From the NCBI GenBank assembly GCA_007922195.1, contig ML682121.1, forward strand, positions 1,578,017 through 1,642,016: 64,000 nucleotides of DNA. Direction: 5' to 3'. This DNA is from Podocnemis expansa. Its lineage: Eukaryota; Chordata; Testudines; Podocnemididae. The position numbers and the translations under genes were made by a program. Every line of letters starts with the position of its first letter. The stretch's first letter is position 1. The notes below the pieces were generated by a model, which saw only the letters and a program-made list of their open reading frames with translations, did not search any database and was not told the origin of the DNA. Of the stretch, positions 1 to 15,231 are shown piece after piece.

Positions 1-1203
<1,203 letters not shown>

Positions 1204-1292
1204 AAACACTCAATGCCCTGAGCGTTGGCAAAGCTTTGGTCAGGACTTGGTGCTGATTCATATCACCAGAGAATTTGCAAGACAAAGAGAGA
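1204..1292 (+). pseudogene. Fossil zinc finger after the stop of locus A
   Basis: The DNA directly after the stop still resembles one further finger (a CPE..QSFGQD-like core followed by HITREFAR in a shifted frame). The same relic follows the stop in C, E and F and is still readable in B and D. Confidence 0.55.
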
Positions 1293-1639
1293 CCATATCT
1301 TGGGCTGACAAAAATTGTTTTCCTAATTCTCTCTTTGAACTGTTTGAATTACGTATACAATTTGTTGGTTCCTCAAGATAGGTTGCCTGCTTTTCTCTCT
1401 TCTAGCTCACCATTTCTGGGTGAATCCTGCTCCTTTGTATCAGTTCCTTTGTTCTAGGAGTGATGGGAGCATGCGTCCCTCCTCCGAGAAATGTCTTTGA
1501 GCTCCAGATGGGGGAGAAGGTGTTACGCATGGATTGTCTTAAATTAATGAAGACACATCTTTTTGTTTCATAAATGATTGGTACAAACAAGGGTGCTGTT
1601 ACTGAAAATCGTGTTTGTTTTTGATTTGAAGCACACACC
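1293..1639 (+). other. Duplicated 3' flank of locus A
   Basis: Non-coding. It matches in order the 3' flanks of C (from 20690) and D (from 40450), including the runs around 'ctctttgaactgtttgaatta' and 'ctaggagt..tgggag'. It is likely 3' UTR or immediate flank carried along in segmental duplication. Confidence 0.5.
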
Positions 1640-2090
1640 TATACCAGAGGCTAGGAATCTACTACAGGAGTGGGTAAGCGAGGATCTGTGACCTGAGTTG
1701 TGCGAGAGATCAGACTAGACCAGTGTTTCTCAACCTCTAGTGGACTGAGGAACACCTAAAGACTTCAAATACTTTACGCAGAACATCTGATTCAAATGTT
1801 CTTGAAAAAGCTGGGAAAGGTGGTGGAAGATTTAAAATGCCGCAGCCATGGCAAAGCTTCCAAGTGTGCATCGGTGTCTGCCGCCATGCATCTGGAAGCT
1901 TTGCTGCTGCTGGAGGATTTTGAATTGCTCTGCTTCGCTCAATGCCACCGATGGACAGGGGTTGGTGTGTGTCATGGCACGCTTGCTTTACGTTGGTGGA
2001 GCTCCGGTGTCCCATGGTACTGCTTGAGAAACACTAGACTTGAGGACCAAAATGGTCCCTTTTGACTTTACAGTCTTTGGATCAGACCTG
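1640..2090 (+). mobile_element. CR1 LINE 3' end split by a hAT-type element (1721-2036)
   Basis: The outer pieces 1640-1720 and 2037-2090 read together like a CR1 3' end (gtcagactaga ... aatggtcccttttgac). They are separated by an insert whose ends are inverted copies of CAGTGTTTCTCAACC. The flanking 8-mers match at about 6 of 8 positions, as expected for an old hAT insertion. Confidence 0.5.
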
Positions 2091-2854
2091 TGGATCCATG
2101 AGGGCAGATCAAACTTTTTCAGACACCTCATTTGGCCCCCTCCATGTTTGTCTCATTCCTGTTCAGAATTTCCTAAGTACCCAGCTCCTGTCTTGCAGTG
2201 GATTTCCTTTTTACACCGCCCCTGTTTGGTCGAGACTCTGTCCCCACTCATCTAACCCAGCTCTGTACATTTTCTGGAGCTAGGAGAGAGAATGGTAAAT
2301 GCTGATAATTCAGGCATTGACTCATAACAGTTTTTAAGGGTTGTTCAAAGGGTGGCTAATTTTGAGCCATTCCTCTTCCCTTCCTGCCTGTTTTCCTTAC
2401 TGTCCCCTGTTACATATAACTGATATATTCATACAACAAACATCTCTATAGTCAGGTCAGCATCTGGTAATCAACAGTATTAGAGAGAAGCTCCAAGTCC
2501 ATCACAGGTGTTTGGAAAATACAATGAGGGGCAGAGTGGCACCTTGAGAGGTAGCAAAGGGGAGGTTTTGCTTACATAGGGCTGCCAGGACTGGACCCCA
2601 TCAGTGTACAGTCCCTACAGAGCCCTCTCTGGTTTGCACCCTGTTCTCCACTCTTATTACTCTCCAGTTCTCTTTATTTTATATGCATGTTTTCAGATAT
2701 TACCCTTTTCACCCTTTACCCATTGCCGAGTGCCTCCCCCACCGCCACTGCCTTGCCTCCTGTGATCCCAGCCACGAGTTCTCAGTCTTCACATTCATCC
2801 CAGCCACAAGGTGAACCTTCCCCCTGCCTTCCCCCAAAAAGGTTTTTTCATAGG
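2091..2854. other. Intergenic, nothing recognised
   Basis: No coding frame of plausible length, no clear repeat family and no RNA gene seen. Confidence 0.4.
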
Positions 2855-2965
2855 GTGACCTAATGTCTTGATTTTATAGAAACAGTCCTGATATTTGATA
2901 CTTTGCTTTATACGGGTCCCTCGTTCCCCCCACCCTCTGTCCCAGTTTTTCACACTTGCTATCTG
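2855..2965 (+). mobile_element. Short MITE-like repeat (agggtgacc family)
   Basis: It begins with a variant of AGGGTGACCAGATGTCC and continues 'tgattttatag..acagtcctgat'. A second copy of the same sequence lies at 12045-12165. Confidence 0.45.
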
Positions 2966-3464
2966 ATCATCCTCTTTCATAGTGATGTCTTAGTTGGTGA
3001 TAAGTTTGCAGACTCAGAAGATCATGCTTGCCCCTCCCTATCAGGGCCAGATCAAGGCCCAGGACTGTCCACCCTTGTGGGCCCCCCCAAAGCACCCTGT
3101 CTAGGGCTGTGGCTGGTGGTGGAGGGTTGGCAGCACTGCTGATGGGGGGCTTGGGAGACGGCACAGTGAGCCCTGCTGGGGGGCCAGACGAGGGGTCTGC
3201 AGGATTATCGAGGGGGCTGTTGCACTACTGGGGGGTGAAGAGACCAGCAGCTACAGTCTGCTGCACTCCTTGCCCCACCCCTGGGCTGGTGGGTCTGAAG
3301 CAGATCTGCCAGCCTGTGGCCTGGGCAGGCAGGCTGAAGGTGACCAGCAGCAGCCAACCACTCAGGTTGGGGCCATATTTTTGGGAGGCCACGGGGCCCC
3401 CCTTTAGGCTGGGGCCAGAGGCTGCAGCCCATCTTGATCTGGGCCAGAACGTTAGCAGAGTCCC
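2966..3464. other. GC-rich intergenic segment
   Basis: Open frames exist only because of high GC content. They have no finger, KRAB or other recognisable motif. No repeat family assigned. Confidence 0.35.
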
Positions 3465-3738
3465 AAAGGGGCAGCCGCATTAGTCTACTCCAGCAAAACA
3501 AACAAGAAAAGCAAGGAGTCATGTGGCACTTAAAGACTAACAGATTTATTTTTCACATGAGCTTTCATGGGAGAAAACTGTTAAGTTCACCCATCTTTGA
3601 AGCATCTGACAAAGTGGGATTTTCTCCCACGAAAACTCACGTGAAAAATAAATGTTAGTTTTTAAGTGCCACGTGACTCCTTGTGTTTTTTTTTTTTGTT
3701 TTTTTTTGCTGGACTAGACTAACACGGCTGCCCCTTTG
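3465..3738. mobile_element. Penelope-like element terminal fragment, fold-back form
   Basis: The ends are inverted copies of CAAAGGGGCAGCCG.ttagtcta. Inside are 'gtggcactt(tt)aaagactaaca' and its inverse, plus the palindrome gtgggagaaaatcccac. The whole unit can fold back on itself. I assign it to the Penelope class because longer copies in the window (7165-7560, 46600-46900) continue into sequence I recognise from reptile Penelope elements. Confidence 0.55.
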
Positions 3739-3769
3739 GAATTTGACTTCAGCCTTCCCGTTGTTTGAA

Positions 3770-4045
3770 CCTTAACAGCTGCTCTGATTTGCTGTTACTG
3801 TATGACCTGATCCCATGTCTTACACTCCCCTGCAATTATTTTCATCCCATTCTGTAAATTCCCCCATCTTCAAAGTGTCTGACGAAGTGGGATTTTTCTC
3901 TGCTAAAATGGAATTCATGGCGTTTCAGTGTCACTAATTTAAAACGTTTGCATGATTGGACAGTGGGTGGTGATATCTATAACCATCAGATTTGTTTGTT
4001 TGGGGTTTTTTTCTTTGCTGGACTAGACTAACATGGCTACCAGTT
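3770..4045. mobile_element. Penelope-like fragment with an exchanged internal segment
   Basis: Both outer parts match the standard unit (cttcaaagtgtctgacgaag ... tgctggactagactaacatgg). The normal 'cccacgaaaactca...' middle is replaced by an unrelated 103-bp segment (3891-3993) that reappears inverted at 4883-4985. Confidence 0.5.
3891..3993 (+). repeat. Left arm of a 103-bp near-perfect inverted repeat
   Basis: It is the reverse complement of 4883-4985 with one mismatch in 103 positions (an aaaacgttt versus aaatgttt difference). The spacer is 889 bp. Confidence 0.85.
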
Positions 4046-4882
4046 TGTACAGCCAGTCTAGGACCCAGATCTTGCTTGAAGGTGTTTCAAAGTTGACATT
4101 CTCAGCCAAAAGTCCCAAATCCTTCCAAGTGTCTCTCTTTGTTTCCAAACCCCCTCAACCCCTCCCCATTTGGGCAGGTGATCCCTTTGTCAGCTCTGAG
4201 CCACCTCAGTTAGCAGATCTTTGTTGCCTCCTTCAGGTACTTGCTTGCTCACGGCTTTGGTTGTTTACATGGTGCTGGAAGAGAGGTCTGTCTGCCTCCC
4301 ATCCCGCTGAGCCATGCTACCCATCTGTGCACCTGCATGAGGTTGCGGGAGACATATCATCATAGTAATCATTTAGAATAGGTTATGAACACTATCAAGA
4401 ACTTTGTATGGCATAATTGACATAAAAACGTACAATTACAGTGTATAAAGTGAACAGAAAAAATCATATAGATCGTAGCCTGGGGTGCACAAATTTGCAT
4501 CCTGTGACACAAAGTGCTGGGGCAATGGCTGGACTGGCCTGCGAGGAACAGGCTGGTGTGTCCTGTAGGGTTGGGATATGCTGCCAAGTGTGTTGTGAAC
4601 CACAAAAAGTTGAGACCCACTGGTCTACTCAACCAAAGTTACGGACATTCCTTATGAGCATAGTCAGTGGCCAATTCCAAAGCTTTTCTTCGCAGTGGTA
4701 TGAAAAGTCCCACTGATTGAAGTATATTATAACCAGAAATGCAGCATCTTGCACAACATGCACACATTTTTCAGACAGCCACACTGAATACTTTCTCTAG
4801 GACCAGTTTTAAAGATTGGAAGAGTTTAACTAAGATCAGCTCAAAACACGAATCAAGCAAAACACACTCCACTGCGCTGGTG
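4046..4882. other. Spacer between inverted-repeat arms
   Basis: No gene seen. Around 4560-4625 the sequence ends with 'gttgagacccactgg', which looks like the right end of a hAT-type element whose left end I could not find. Confidence 0.35.
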
Positions 4883-4985
4883 AAATCTGATGGTTATAGA
4901 TATCACCACCCACTGTCCAATCATGCAAACATTTTAAATTAGTGACACTGAAACGCCATGAATTCCATTTTAGCAGAGAAAAATC
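4883..4985 (-). repeat. Right arm of the 103-bp inverted repeat
   Basis: Partner of 3891-3993. It lacks the Penelope-like right flank that the left arm has, so it is not simply a second complete element copy. Confidence 0.85.
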
Positions 4986-5086
4986 GGGAACACATGGAAG
5001 TAGTGCTTGATGCCGTGATGTTCTGCACGGCATGAGATTCCATTGCGGGGGCACAGACAGAGCGACGAAGCACTGCAGCTCCAAAT

Positions 5087-5562
5087 CTGTGGTTCCCAGC
5101 CTTTTAGGAACACGGTGCACTTCAATGAGACAAACAATTCTACAGCACACCCACTTCCTTCAGCCGAATTGATTGCTCATAAATGTCACATTTACTTCCA
5201 TTTACTATGGTTACAGTCTTACTAGCACGGCTGGCAACATAGTGCATACAAAACGCCAAAGACTGATCAAATGCATTCATGCTTCAAATCCACTGAACAA
5301 AAATACACGTCATCTCAGTTTTGCCCTTTGGCCACCTGCGTTTAGAATAGTCACATTTTAGAGTTGAAAGACCAATACCTTGCCTTTAATTTGATGATTA
5401 ATTTTCACGAGTTTTATGAGTTGTAATTTGGGTCGGATAGAATATTATTTAAGATGGAACAATGGTTGTTTTACATTGATTTTCATTACTTTTGTACACA
5501 ATTTCACAGCGCACTTGGAGAGCCCACATGGTACACCGCGGCACACTGGTTGAAAATCACTG
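5087..5562. mobile_element. hAT-type non-autonomous element, 476 bp
   Basis: The ends are inverted (ctgtggttcccagcct / ggttgaaaatcactg) and the flanks are ctccaaat (5079-5086) and ctctaaat (5563-5570), an 8-bp target duplication with one mismatch. Part of a second copy starts at 50029. Confidence 0.7.
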
Positions 5563-5570
5563 CTCTAAAT

Positions 5571-6924
5571 AAAGGAGACTTTTTAGAATTGTATAAACTC
5601 CTAAGCAAGTATGACAGAGACATACAATCTCATCTTGAAAAACTCAGTAAGAATGTGACTCTTCTGAGCCCAGATATTCAAAACGAGTTTTTGGAATCAG
5701 CAGCTTTCCTATTGTTTCTGGTGCCCTGTTGGAGCCACCGCCAGGCTGCAGGAGAGGTGGGCACCACACGCTGGGTAAGTGCAGGACGAGGGGGGGGAGG
5801 AGGGAGTTCCCACAAGCCTGCATTTTTACCCCCAAGCTTCTAACCCCCCTCCCTCCACAAGTAGTTTTCACCTTAACAAAAATTTCTTTGGAAGCGTATC
5901 AAAATCATATCCATTTGAAATGCAAGTAAGTAACATCTACACTGCATCTGTGTTTTCACAGGCTGTATTTCTCATACATATTCCAAGACCCCAATATGTG
6001 GAGTGAAGTTTTAAATCAAAACCCCTTAGGCTGAAAGGGGTAAATTACGTCAAATAAAGTTTCCAGTGTTTGCCACCATTTCCTATCTTGCCAAAAACAA
6101 ACAAAACCTCATAACTTTCCAATAGAATTCAGGTTCTGATATAATTTCTCTCTTACTCTAGCTACTAATTTCATATTTAAATTCACATTCAGTGGTAACA
6201 AGATAGTCAAAGATTACAAAGATTACAAAATCTTGTAATGTGCATTAGTTTTCTTTTCATGCCCCTTTCCACCAAATAAACTCATTTAAAGTTGTGATTT
6301 GCCCCCACATAGATCCCTCCCATTTCTGTAAGGTAAATTGTCCTTAGATCTTCTGCTGTGGGCATTGGTGGAAGGGGTGGGAAAATTTGTGCTATGAGAA
6401 AAACCACCTCCCTTCTACGTTAATACTTTCTAATCTTTCAAAGTAGCAGGAGGTGGAGAAGTGACGCAGATGCATATGACATAAAAGCAAAAGTAAGAGA
6501 CAAAACCACAAAATCAAGATTCAACATTTGTGCATCCTGCAGTCTGAACTGGAGTCTGATACAGCCCCATCACTTGCACAGCAGGAAAGACCTTGTTACC
6601 CAAATCAGAAAGCTAGCTTGAGATCTGTGGAGAAGGAAGGCATTGAGATCTGTGAAAGCATAACAGGTTTTGCTCTGCTTCATGAAACTTTGGATCCAAA
6701 TAGCAAAGTTCAGTTCTTCCCAGTCTAACCATGGCATTCTTTGGTGCTGTAACCCATGCTACTGAGCTACAGAGTGCTATTCTAAAAACAATTTTACCTG
6801 GGCCACAGTTCACCATAGCTTCATGTTTGGGGGGGGGTGTGTGAAATCAACTGCGTGCTTGCTATTTCTATGCAAATTCTTGCCATACCCTTGGCTTTAC
6901 TTAGGGTCAATTTGCACAGCTCTG
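5571..6924. other. Intergenic, nothing recognised
   Basis: AT-rich in its middle third. No finger, KRAB or RT coding and no clear repeat ends. Confidence 0.4.
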
Positions 6925-7560
6925 GTGCAAAGTGGCACCTTAAAGCAGTGTTTCCCAACCCATGTGCCACAGCACACAGGTGTGCCATCAGGTCTGAGCA
7001 AGTGTGCCAGAAAATTTTTTGAAAAATACTCGAAGAGCTCTGGATTGGCTCATGAATATTCATGAGTTCATTTGGAAACTATGTGGTGGTGTGCCTCAGA
7101 TTAATTAAAGGTAGCAAGGCATGCCACGACAGAGTAAAAATGTTGGGAATCACTGCCTTAAAAACTAAGCGACTTCTTCAGGCATAAGCTTTCATGGGCT
7201 GCATCCCCCTTCATCACATGTATGAAGTGGAAACATTACAAGGAGGAGGGCAAAGTGCTAACGAGGCCCATTCAGAAGGTGAGAATGTGTGAAGAGGGCC
7301 AGTTACTTCTTGTGACGATCTAGCCATTCCAAGTCCCTGTTGAGACCCAACCTGACAGTGTGAAGTTTGCACATCAGCCCCAGCTTTTCAGTTTCACGAT
7401 GAAGTCTGGTTTTGGAGATTGTTGAAGTATGGCAACTTTCAAGTCTCCTACTGAGTGTCCAGAGAGATGAAAATGTTCTGGTACTGGTTTATGAAGGTCA
7501 CCACTCTCGATAATCAGAATCATGTCCATTTAAAAGACCAGAGGATCCATCCCTAAGAAG
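6925..7560 (-). mobile_element. Penelope-like fragment interrupted by a hAT element (6946-7155)
   Basis: The Penelope-like sequence 'tggcacct' is cut at 6945 and resumes at 7156. The insert has inverted ends CAGTGTTTCCCAACC / GTTGGGAATCACTG and flanks ccttaaag / ccttaaaa (7 of 8). The right part reaches sequence typical of the Penelope interior ('gtttgcacatcagccc', 'ctactgagtgtccagagaga'). On the minus strand 7160-7200 contains TGATGA...GAAAGC, a hammerhead-like core. Confidence 0.6.
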
Positions 7561-7599
7561 GAGGAGCTACAGAAGTGGACGACTCACCTGGTGGACCTA

Positions 7600-7968
7600 A
7601 GTGAGGTGTATGAACCTGTGGCTCCAGAGCTGCATGTGGCTCTTTGGCTGCCCCCGTGTGGCTCTGGACTCCAGGCCCCCTCCTGTACCAGGCTCCGGAC
7701 ACTCCCTGCCACCGGGGCTCCTTGTGGGCGCCTTACAGCAGGCTCCGGGCTCTCCCTGCCACCGAAGGACGCTGTGAGGGGCCTGCTCCTGTTTCCAGCC
7801 TCCCTCCTGCTAGGGGACCCTTCGGTAGGTGTCCTAGCCCAGTTCCCCCCATTTGCTGCCCCCCAACTAGGAGGCGACACCCATTGCAGCTCTCAAAACA
7901 CTTGGTTACTGAAGGAATTTTAAAACATGGCTCTTCTTATCTTTTGGGTTGCCGACCCTGACCTAAGA
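7600..7968 (-). mobile_element. hAT-like repeat fragment (gtcggcaacc family)
   Basis: It ends in 'gggttgccgaccctgac', and 'cttggttactgaaggaattttaaaa' is inverted relative to a second copy at 17803-17930. The GC-rich frames inside are not genes. Confidence 0.45.
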
Positions 7969-8062
7969 GATTATGGCGAAATATATCATGGAAACAGCCT
8001 TGTAACCATGTGGAAGTTAGCAAACTATTAAATATTCATCATAAAAAAATCTTGTGATATTC

Positions 8063-10735
<2,673 letters not shown>

Positions 10736-11559
10736 AAAACAAACAAGAAGTCCTGTGGAAATAAAACTAACAAATATATTTATTGCAGGGCTCAGGTCTG
10801 CTCCCCTGGAGGGGTTGCTTCCCACTGCCATGGCCATGGCACCCCGCTCGCCGGCACTGGGAGGGAGAGAAGGCCATGCCCGCAGCAGCTACCACTCCCC
10901 AGGGGCTACAGCCGCAGTGGCTCCCGCTGCCTGGCAGGGATGAGGGGAGCATGGTCATGGTAGCACAGGCCAGATACTGGCATCCTGGGCCACATTCTGC
11001 CTGCAGAAGCGCCACCGCTTCATGGCAGCGCAACTTCATCATACAGACAGCTGGGGGAGCACAAAGCTTTTTTTCTGCAGAAAAGGGGTCCCCAGCCTTG
11101 AAAAGGTTGGGAAACACTGCCCTCCACCTTGCAAGGTGATCAAGCCCCGCTAAATCATCTCAGCCAGGACTTTGTCAAGCCATAAAACTGGGAAACAAAG
11201 GAGATGAGCTAGAGCGCAGTTTGTTGATGTTTGAGGGGAAAGTGTCCTGCCCTTCCTGGGACTTCTTGGCTGAACACAGATAGTTCAATCGCTACCATTT
11301 CACCCTCTCTTTCCCTTTCCACCACCTCTGGCTTATTTCTCATCCCTTCCCTTCCTCACACCTCCACTTCCCACACACGCAGAGGGCCCATTTTCTTGTC
11401 CTAGCTGAATCACACAACTTTGCTGCAGGAGCAGATCCTTTCTGAGTTGAGGAAAAGCAGCCTGGTTTGGAATTAAGGCCCTTCCCCACTAATACATGAA
11501 AATAACAACCGAAGACCAGCTCTCCAGGAGCTACAGGATCTCACCATCCCTTTGCATAT
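10736..11559. other. Mixed repeat debris
   Basis: 10740-10785 is a short Penelope-like piece (caaacaagaagtcctgtgg). Around 11090-11119 'aaaaggttgggaaacactg' looks like a hAT-type right end with no clear left partner. No gene seen. Confidence 0.35.
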
Positions 11560-11838
11560 AGGGTTACTAGATACCAAAGCACGGAAAGGAGGACAGGGAA
11601 GTATGAAAAGGAGGGCGCTGAAGGACACATGGAGAAAATGTAGTATTAATGTAACATTCCTCTGTTTTTAGGGGGCCCTGGAACGCTTCGCCCTAACAAT
11701 AGGGTGTTCCAGCATATGTTAACCCCTGTAAGGAAAAAGCCAGACAAAATCATATATTTTTAAAATGCTGGCCAGACAGAGGACGTGAAGGTAAAAAGGA
11801 CACGTCCTCCTTTTGCCTGACATCTGGCAACCCTATTT
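11560..11838. mobile_element. MITE with AGGGTTRCCAGAT ends
   Basis: It opens 'agggttactagatacc' and closes 'gacatctggcaaccct', which are inverted copies of each other with small differences. No coding inside. Confidence 0.5.
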
Positions 11839-12779
11839 GTATAGAAAACCGCATTCCTGCCCTGCTCCTTGTTTCCTGGGGTGTCTCTCAATTCCCTGAA
11901 TTTTCCTGCTCAGGGGCTGGCACCGGCAGAGCTGGGGGCTGCCTTGTGGGCTGGTTCCTGCTGGAAAAAGATCCCCCGGCAGCTGGGAAGAGAATGAACT
12001 TTGACAATCACTTCTCTGCCTAGGGAATCAAGAGCTGCTCCTCTCAAAGGTGACCAGATGTCCTGATTTTTATAGGGACAGCCCTGATACTCACAGGTCT
12101 CTCTCATATAGGCACCTATTCCCCCACACTCCCCAGTTTTTCACTCTTCCTGCCTTGTCACCCCACCTGGGGCTCCCAGACCAGGTAGGAGGCAGCCCTG
12201 GTTGTTATTTTCCTACCCTACTCAGTAGCTGAGCTCTGGTCTTTGTTCGCCCTGGTTCCTGCCTGGCTCCTCCTTCCCCACAGCTTGACTGAGCTGCTCC
12301 AACCTCTTCCTGTGAGTCCCTCAATACCAAGCCGGCCTGCGCTCATGCAGATGGGAATTTTCTCTGGCTAGGTGGAGAGAGTCCCAGGGTCTCTGCAGTT
12401 ACTAAGACTCGCTGAGCGGTCAGCTGGCACCCAGTCCAGCTGGGAAAGTGGAAGCGATCACTCCTAGGAACAAAAAGTGACCAAGTCTCCCAGCCAGAGA
12501 TGGGGGGACGGAAAGGAAAAGAGGAGAGAGGCTGAAAGAGAAAGCAGGAATAAATGGGGAAGGAGGTTTCTAAAGATCCTTTTACTGGAGCTTCCCTCCC
12601 AGTCCTTGGGCAGATTCCTATTGCACTCCGGAGAGATATATCCCTGGTGGTGGACAGGAAAGTGTACGTGAGTCAACGGTGTGTTCTTCTTGCCAAGAAG
12701 ACTAATGACACGTTGGACTGAATTTATAGGACCAATGTCAGCAGATCGAGGGAAGGGATTATCCCCCTCCATTTTACAC
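11839..12779. other. Intergenic; short repeat copy at 12045-12165
   Basis: Apart from the second copy of the repeat at 2855-2965, nothing recognised. I looked on the minus strand for coiled-coil or KRAB exons that could serve array B and saw none. Confidence 0.35.
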
Positions 12780-13430
12780 TGGTGAGGCATCATGTGGATG
12801 CTATGTCCAGTTTTGGGCGCCCCACTACGGGAAGGATGTGGACAAAGTGGAAAGAGTCCAGTGAAGGGCAACAAAAATGCTTTGGGGGATGTGTCGCATG
12901 ACTTATGCAAAACAGACAAGGAGTCTGGTGGCACTTTTCCAGATTAACAAATTTATTTCTTGTGTGAGCTTTTGTGGAAGAAAATCCCACTTCATCAGAC
13001 GCTTGAAGCTGGGGAACTTACAGAGGACTTGTGAGCAGAGGCTGAGGGAGCTCGGCTGGTTTAATCTGCGGAAGAGAAGAGTGAGGGGAATTTGATAGAA
13101 ACCTGAAGGGATTTCGAGGGAGGATGGAGCTAGGCGGGTCTCAGTGGTGACAGATGACAGAACAAGGAGCAATGGTCTCAAGCTGCAGTGGGGCAAGTCT
13201 AGTTGAATATTAGGAAAAAAACTTTTTCCCTACGAAGGTGTCAAAAAATTGGAATGGATTACCTGGGGCAGCGGTGAAATCTCCATCCTTAGAGGTTTTT
13301 AAGGCCTGGCTTGAAAAAGCCCTGCCTGGGCTGATTTAGTCGGGGTTGGCCCTGCTTTGAGCAAGGGGCCGTGTGAGGTGAACTCCTGTGGTCCTTTCCA
13401 ACCCTCATTTTCTGTGATTCTGTGTCACAG
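12780..13430 (+). mobile_element. CR1 LINE 3' end with short Penelope-like insert (12908-13025)
   Basis: Plus-strand CR1: 'tgtccagttttgggcgccc', 'caacaaaaatg', 'ggctgagggagctcggctgg', ending in the CR1-type tail 'ttctgtgattctgtgtc'. The insert is flanked by gacttatg / gacttgtg and contains 'caaggagtctggtggcact' and a CTGATGA-containing palindrome on the minus strand. Confidence 0.7.
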
Positions 13431-13785
13431 ATTCCCAGGCCGTTCCAGTTCAAGGATCCTTCAGTCTTCAATCCACTAATGTGGCCAGGACACCCCCCAC
13501 CCCCAGCTTCAGAGGATGAGCTAGGCAGCCATGTGTGACGGCATTGACGGTGTCTACAAAGCTTCCCTCCCAAAAGTTTAAGAGCTTTGGTGCCACTCGC
13601 TGGACACAGGGATCCTACAGTCTTCTTCTGTGTCAGCTGATTCATCCGCAACATGCAGCAAGTCTCCCTCAGTGCAGGCAGGTTTTTGGCCACCCACCAC
13701 TCCGTAGCACTGGCTTTTGTCCTAAAGATATTTTGCCCATTTACCCAGCCTGGCTTCGAGTGGTTAGAGCCGTTCTCAAATCAAG
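13431..13785. other. Intergenic, nothing recognised
   Basis: No gene or clear repeat seen. Confidence 0.35.
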
Positions 13786-14880
13786 TTTCAAAAGGGCAGC
13801 TGAGTTAGTCTAGTTCAGGGGTCTCAAACAGGCGGCCCCTAAAGCTATTTCCTGCGGCCCGCAATGACACAATTGTTACCGGTATTTGCAATAGCATCGT
13901 ATGGAAAGATTTCGGTGGTGTGGCCTCGGGCTAACATACTAATCCTCATGCCGCCCTCTACTAGTCCTCATGCGGCCCTAATGGTGATTTCAGTTTGAGA
14001 CCCCTGTCTAGTTCAGTAAAATAAACAATGAGTCCTGTGGCACTTAAAGACTAATTAATTTATTTATTGTATCAGCTTTTGTAAAAAAAAAAAAAGAAAA
14101 AAATCCCACTTCCTTCATGGCTTTGAAGATGGAGGAGCTTACCGAATGGGAGCAATAAATATAGGGAAGTGTAAGTCATAGGAAAAACGGAAAATCAAAT
14201 CTGACCCCAGAAATCACGATATTCTAAAACCACGGGTGAGCATGTCCAGCTTCCTGCTCACTCCATTGACAATTTATTAGTCATTGTGCTGACAGATGAA
14301 TACCAGTTCAAGGCTTCAAAGAGAAGCTGCAGACATGGAATTTATTTGGATAGTGGACTGCATTGCTTCAGGACTTAATAGCCACGTTTGATTTTTTTTC
14401 CTTATCACAACAAGCAATTTGACCTCATCTTCCTCTACGTCAGGAGTCTCAAACACGCGCCCATGGGCCGCATGCGGCCCCTAAAGCTATTTTCTGCAGC
14501 CCACAATGACACTATCACTACCGATATTTGCAATATTGTTGTATGAAACGGTTTCAGTGGTGCTGCTTTCGGGCGAACGTACTAGTCCTCATGCGCCCCT
14601 CTCCTAGTCCGTATGCAGCCCTCATGGTGATTTGATTTTGAGATTCCTGCTGTCCGTGCTGTTCCCCAGCGTTTGAATCGAAACAACTGTTTTGCTTTGT
14701 TGTTACAGTGTGGCCTGATCCCACGACTTACACTTAAACCTTTATTTATTCCCTCCCAGTCTGTAAGCTCCCCCGCCTTCAAAGCCTCAGGATTTTCTCC
14801 CACCAAAGCGCATGCATCAACAGATTTGTTAGTCTTTACCCCCGCAGGACTCCTTGTTTCGGCTCAAACCAGTCTGAGTG
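13786..14880. mobile_element. Penelope-like element carrying two hAT-type inserts
   Basis: The left arm starts 'caaaagggcagctgagttagtctagttc' and the right arm runs to about 14880 ('gattttctcccacc', 'ttgttagtctttacc'). The interior has 'gcttcaaagagaagctgcaga', also seen at 33255. One hAT element (13817-14006) sits inside the first 35 bp and another related copy at 14449-14650. Confidence 0.6.
13817..14006. mobile_element. hAT-type MITE, 190 bp, exact 8-bp target duplication
   Basis: The ends are AGGGGTCTCAAAC / GTTTGAGACCCCTG. The 8-mer tctagttc occurs at 13809-13816 and 14007-14014. Related copies lie at 14449-14650, 34078-34256 and 55485-55694. Confidence 0.85.
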
Positions 14881-15059
14881 GTCCTGGATTTCAGAAAAAC
14901 TGGGCAATAGGCCCATGAACCAGAAAGCTCTGCTCCACCTTGGGGGGGGGGCTTTGCCTAAAATCTCCCCCCACTGCAATTTGACTGTAAAGAGACCCCC
15001 CAGGGCCCGATCCTGCCGGCGGGGGGCTGGATCCTTTCACTGAGCATCCTCAGCTTCCT

Positions 15060-15231
15060 TCCCCACCCCTGCCGTGGGTCCCTGCCCCACTGCCTGCGCT
15101 TTTTCCCCGCGTGTCACGAAACCCTTGTGGGGCCCCGGGGGCAGAGCCAGGCCCGGGTAGGATCCGCCCCTTCCTGCCCCCCCAACCCATTTTTTTGCAG
15201 CCGAGGCCGGGGGGACCCGGAGCGCTGCGCG
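15060..15231 (+). promoter_or_regulatory. GC-rich promoter region and candidate first exon of locus C
   Basis: CpG-rich, ending in a candidate donor gcgcg|gtgggtcc at 15231/15232, followed by 'cgggacacgcgtggggcgg'. The same block occurs at the start of locus E (minus strand, around 56300-56400) and a diverged one at D (26400-26580). The ATG seen in D and E (gccatggcc) is GAG here (gccgaggcc), so C has no start codon at that place. Confidence 0.5.

Noticed and set aside
3465..3738. Simple hAT or Harbinger MITE for the fold-back family
   Set aside because: Other copies have 10-12 bp duplications and one-sided truncation and run into Penelope-like interior sequence.
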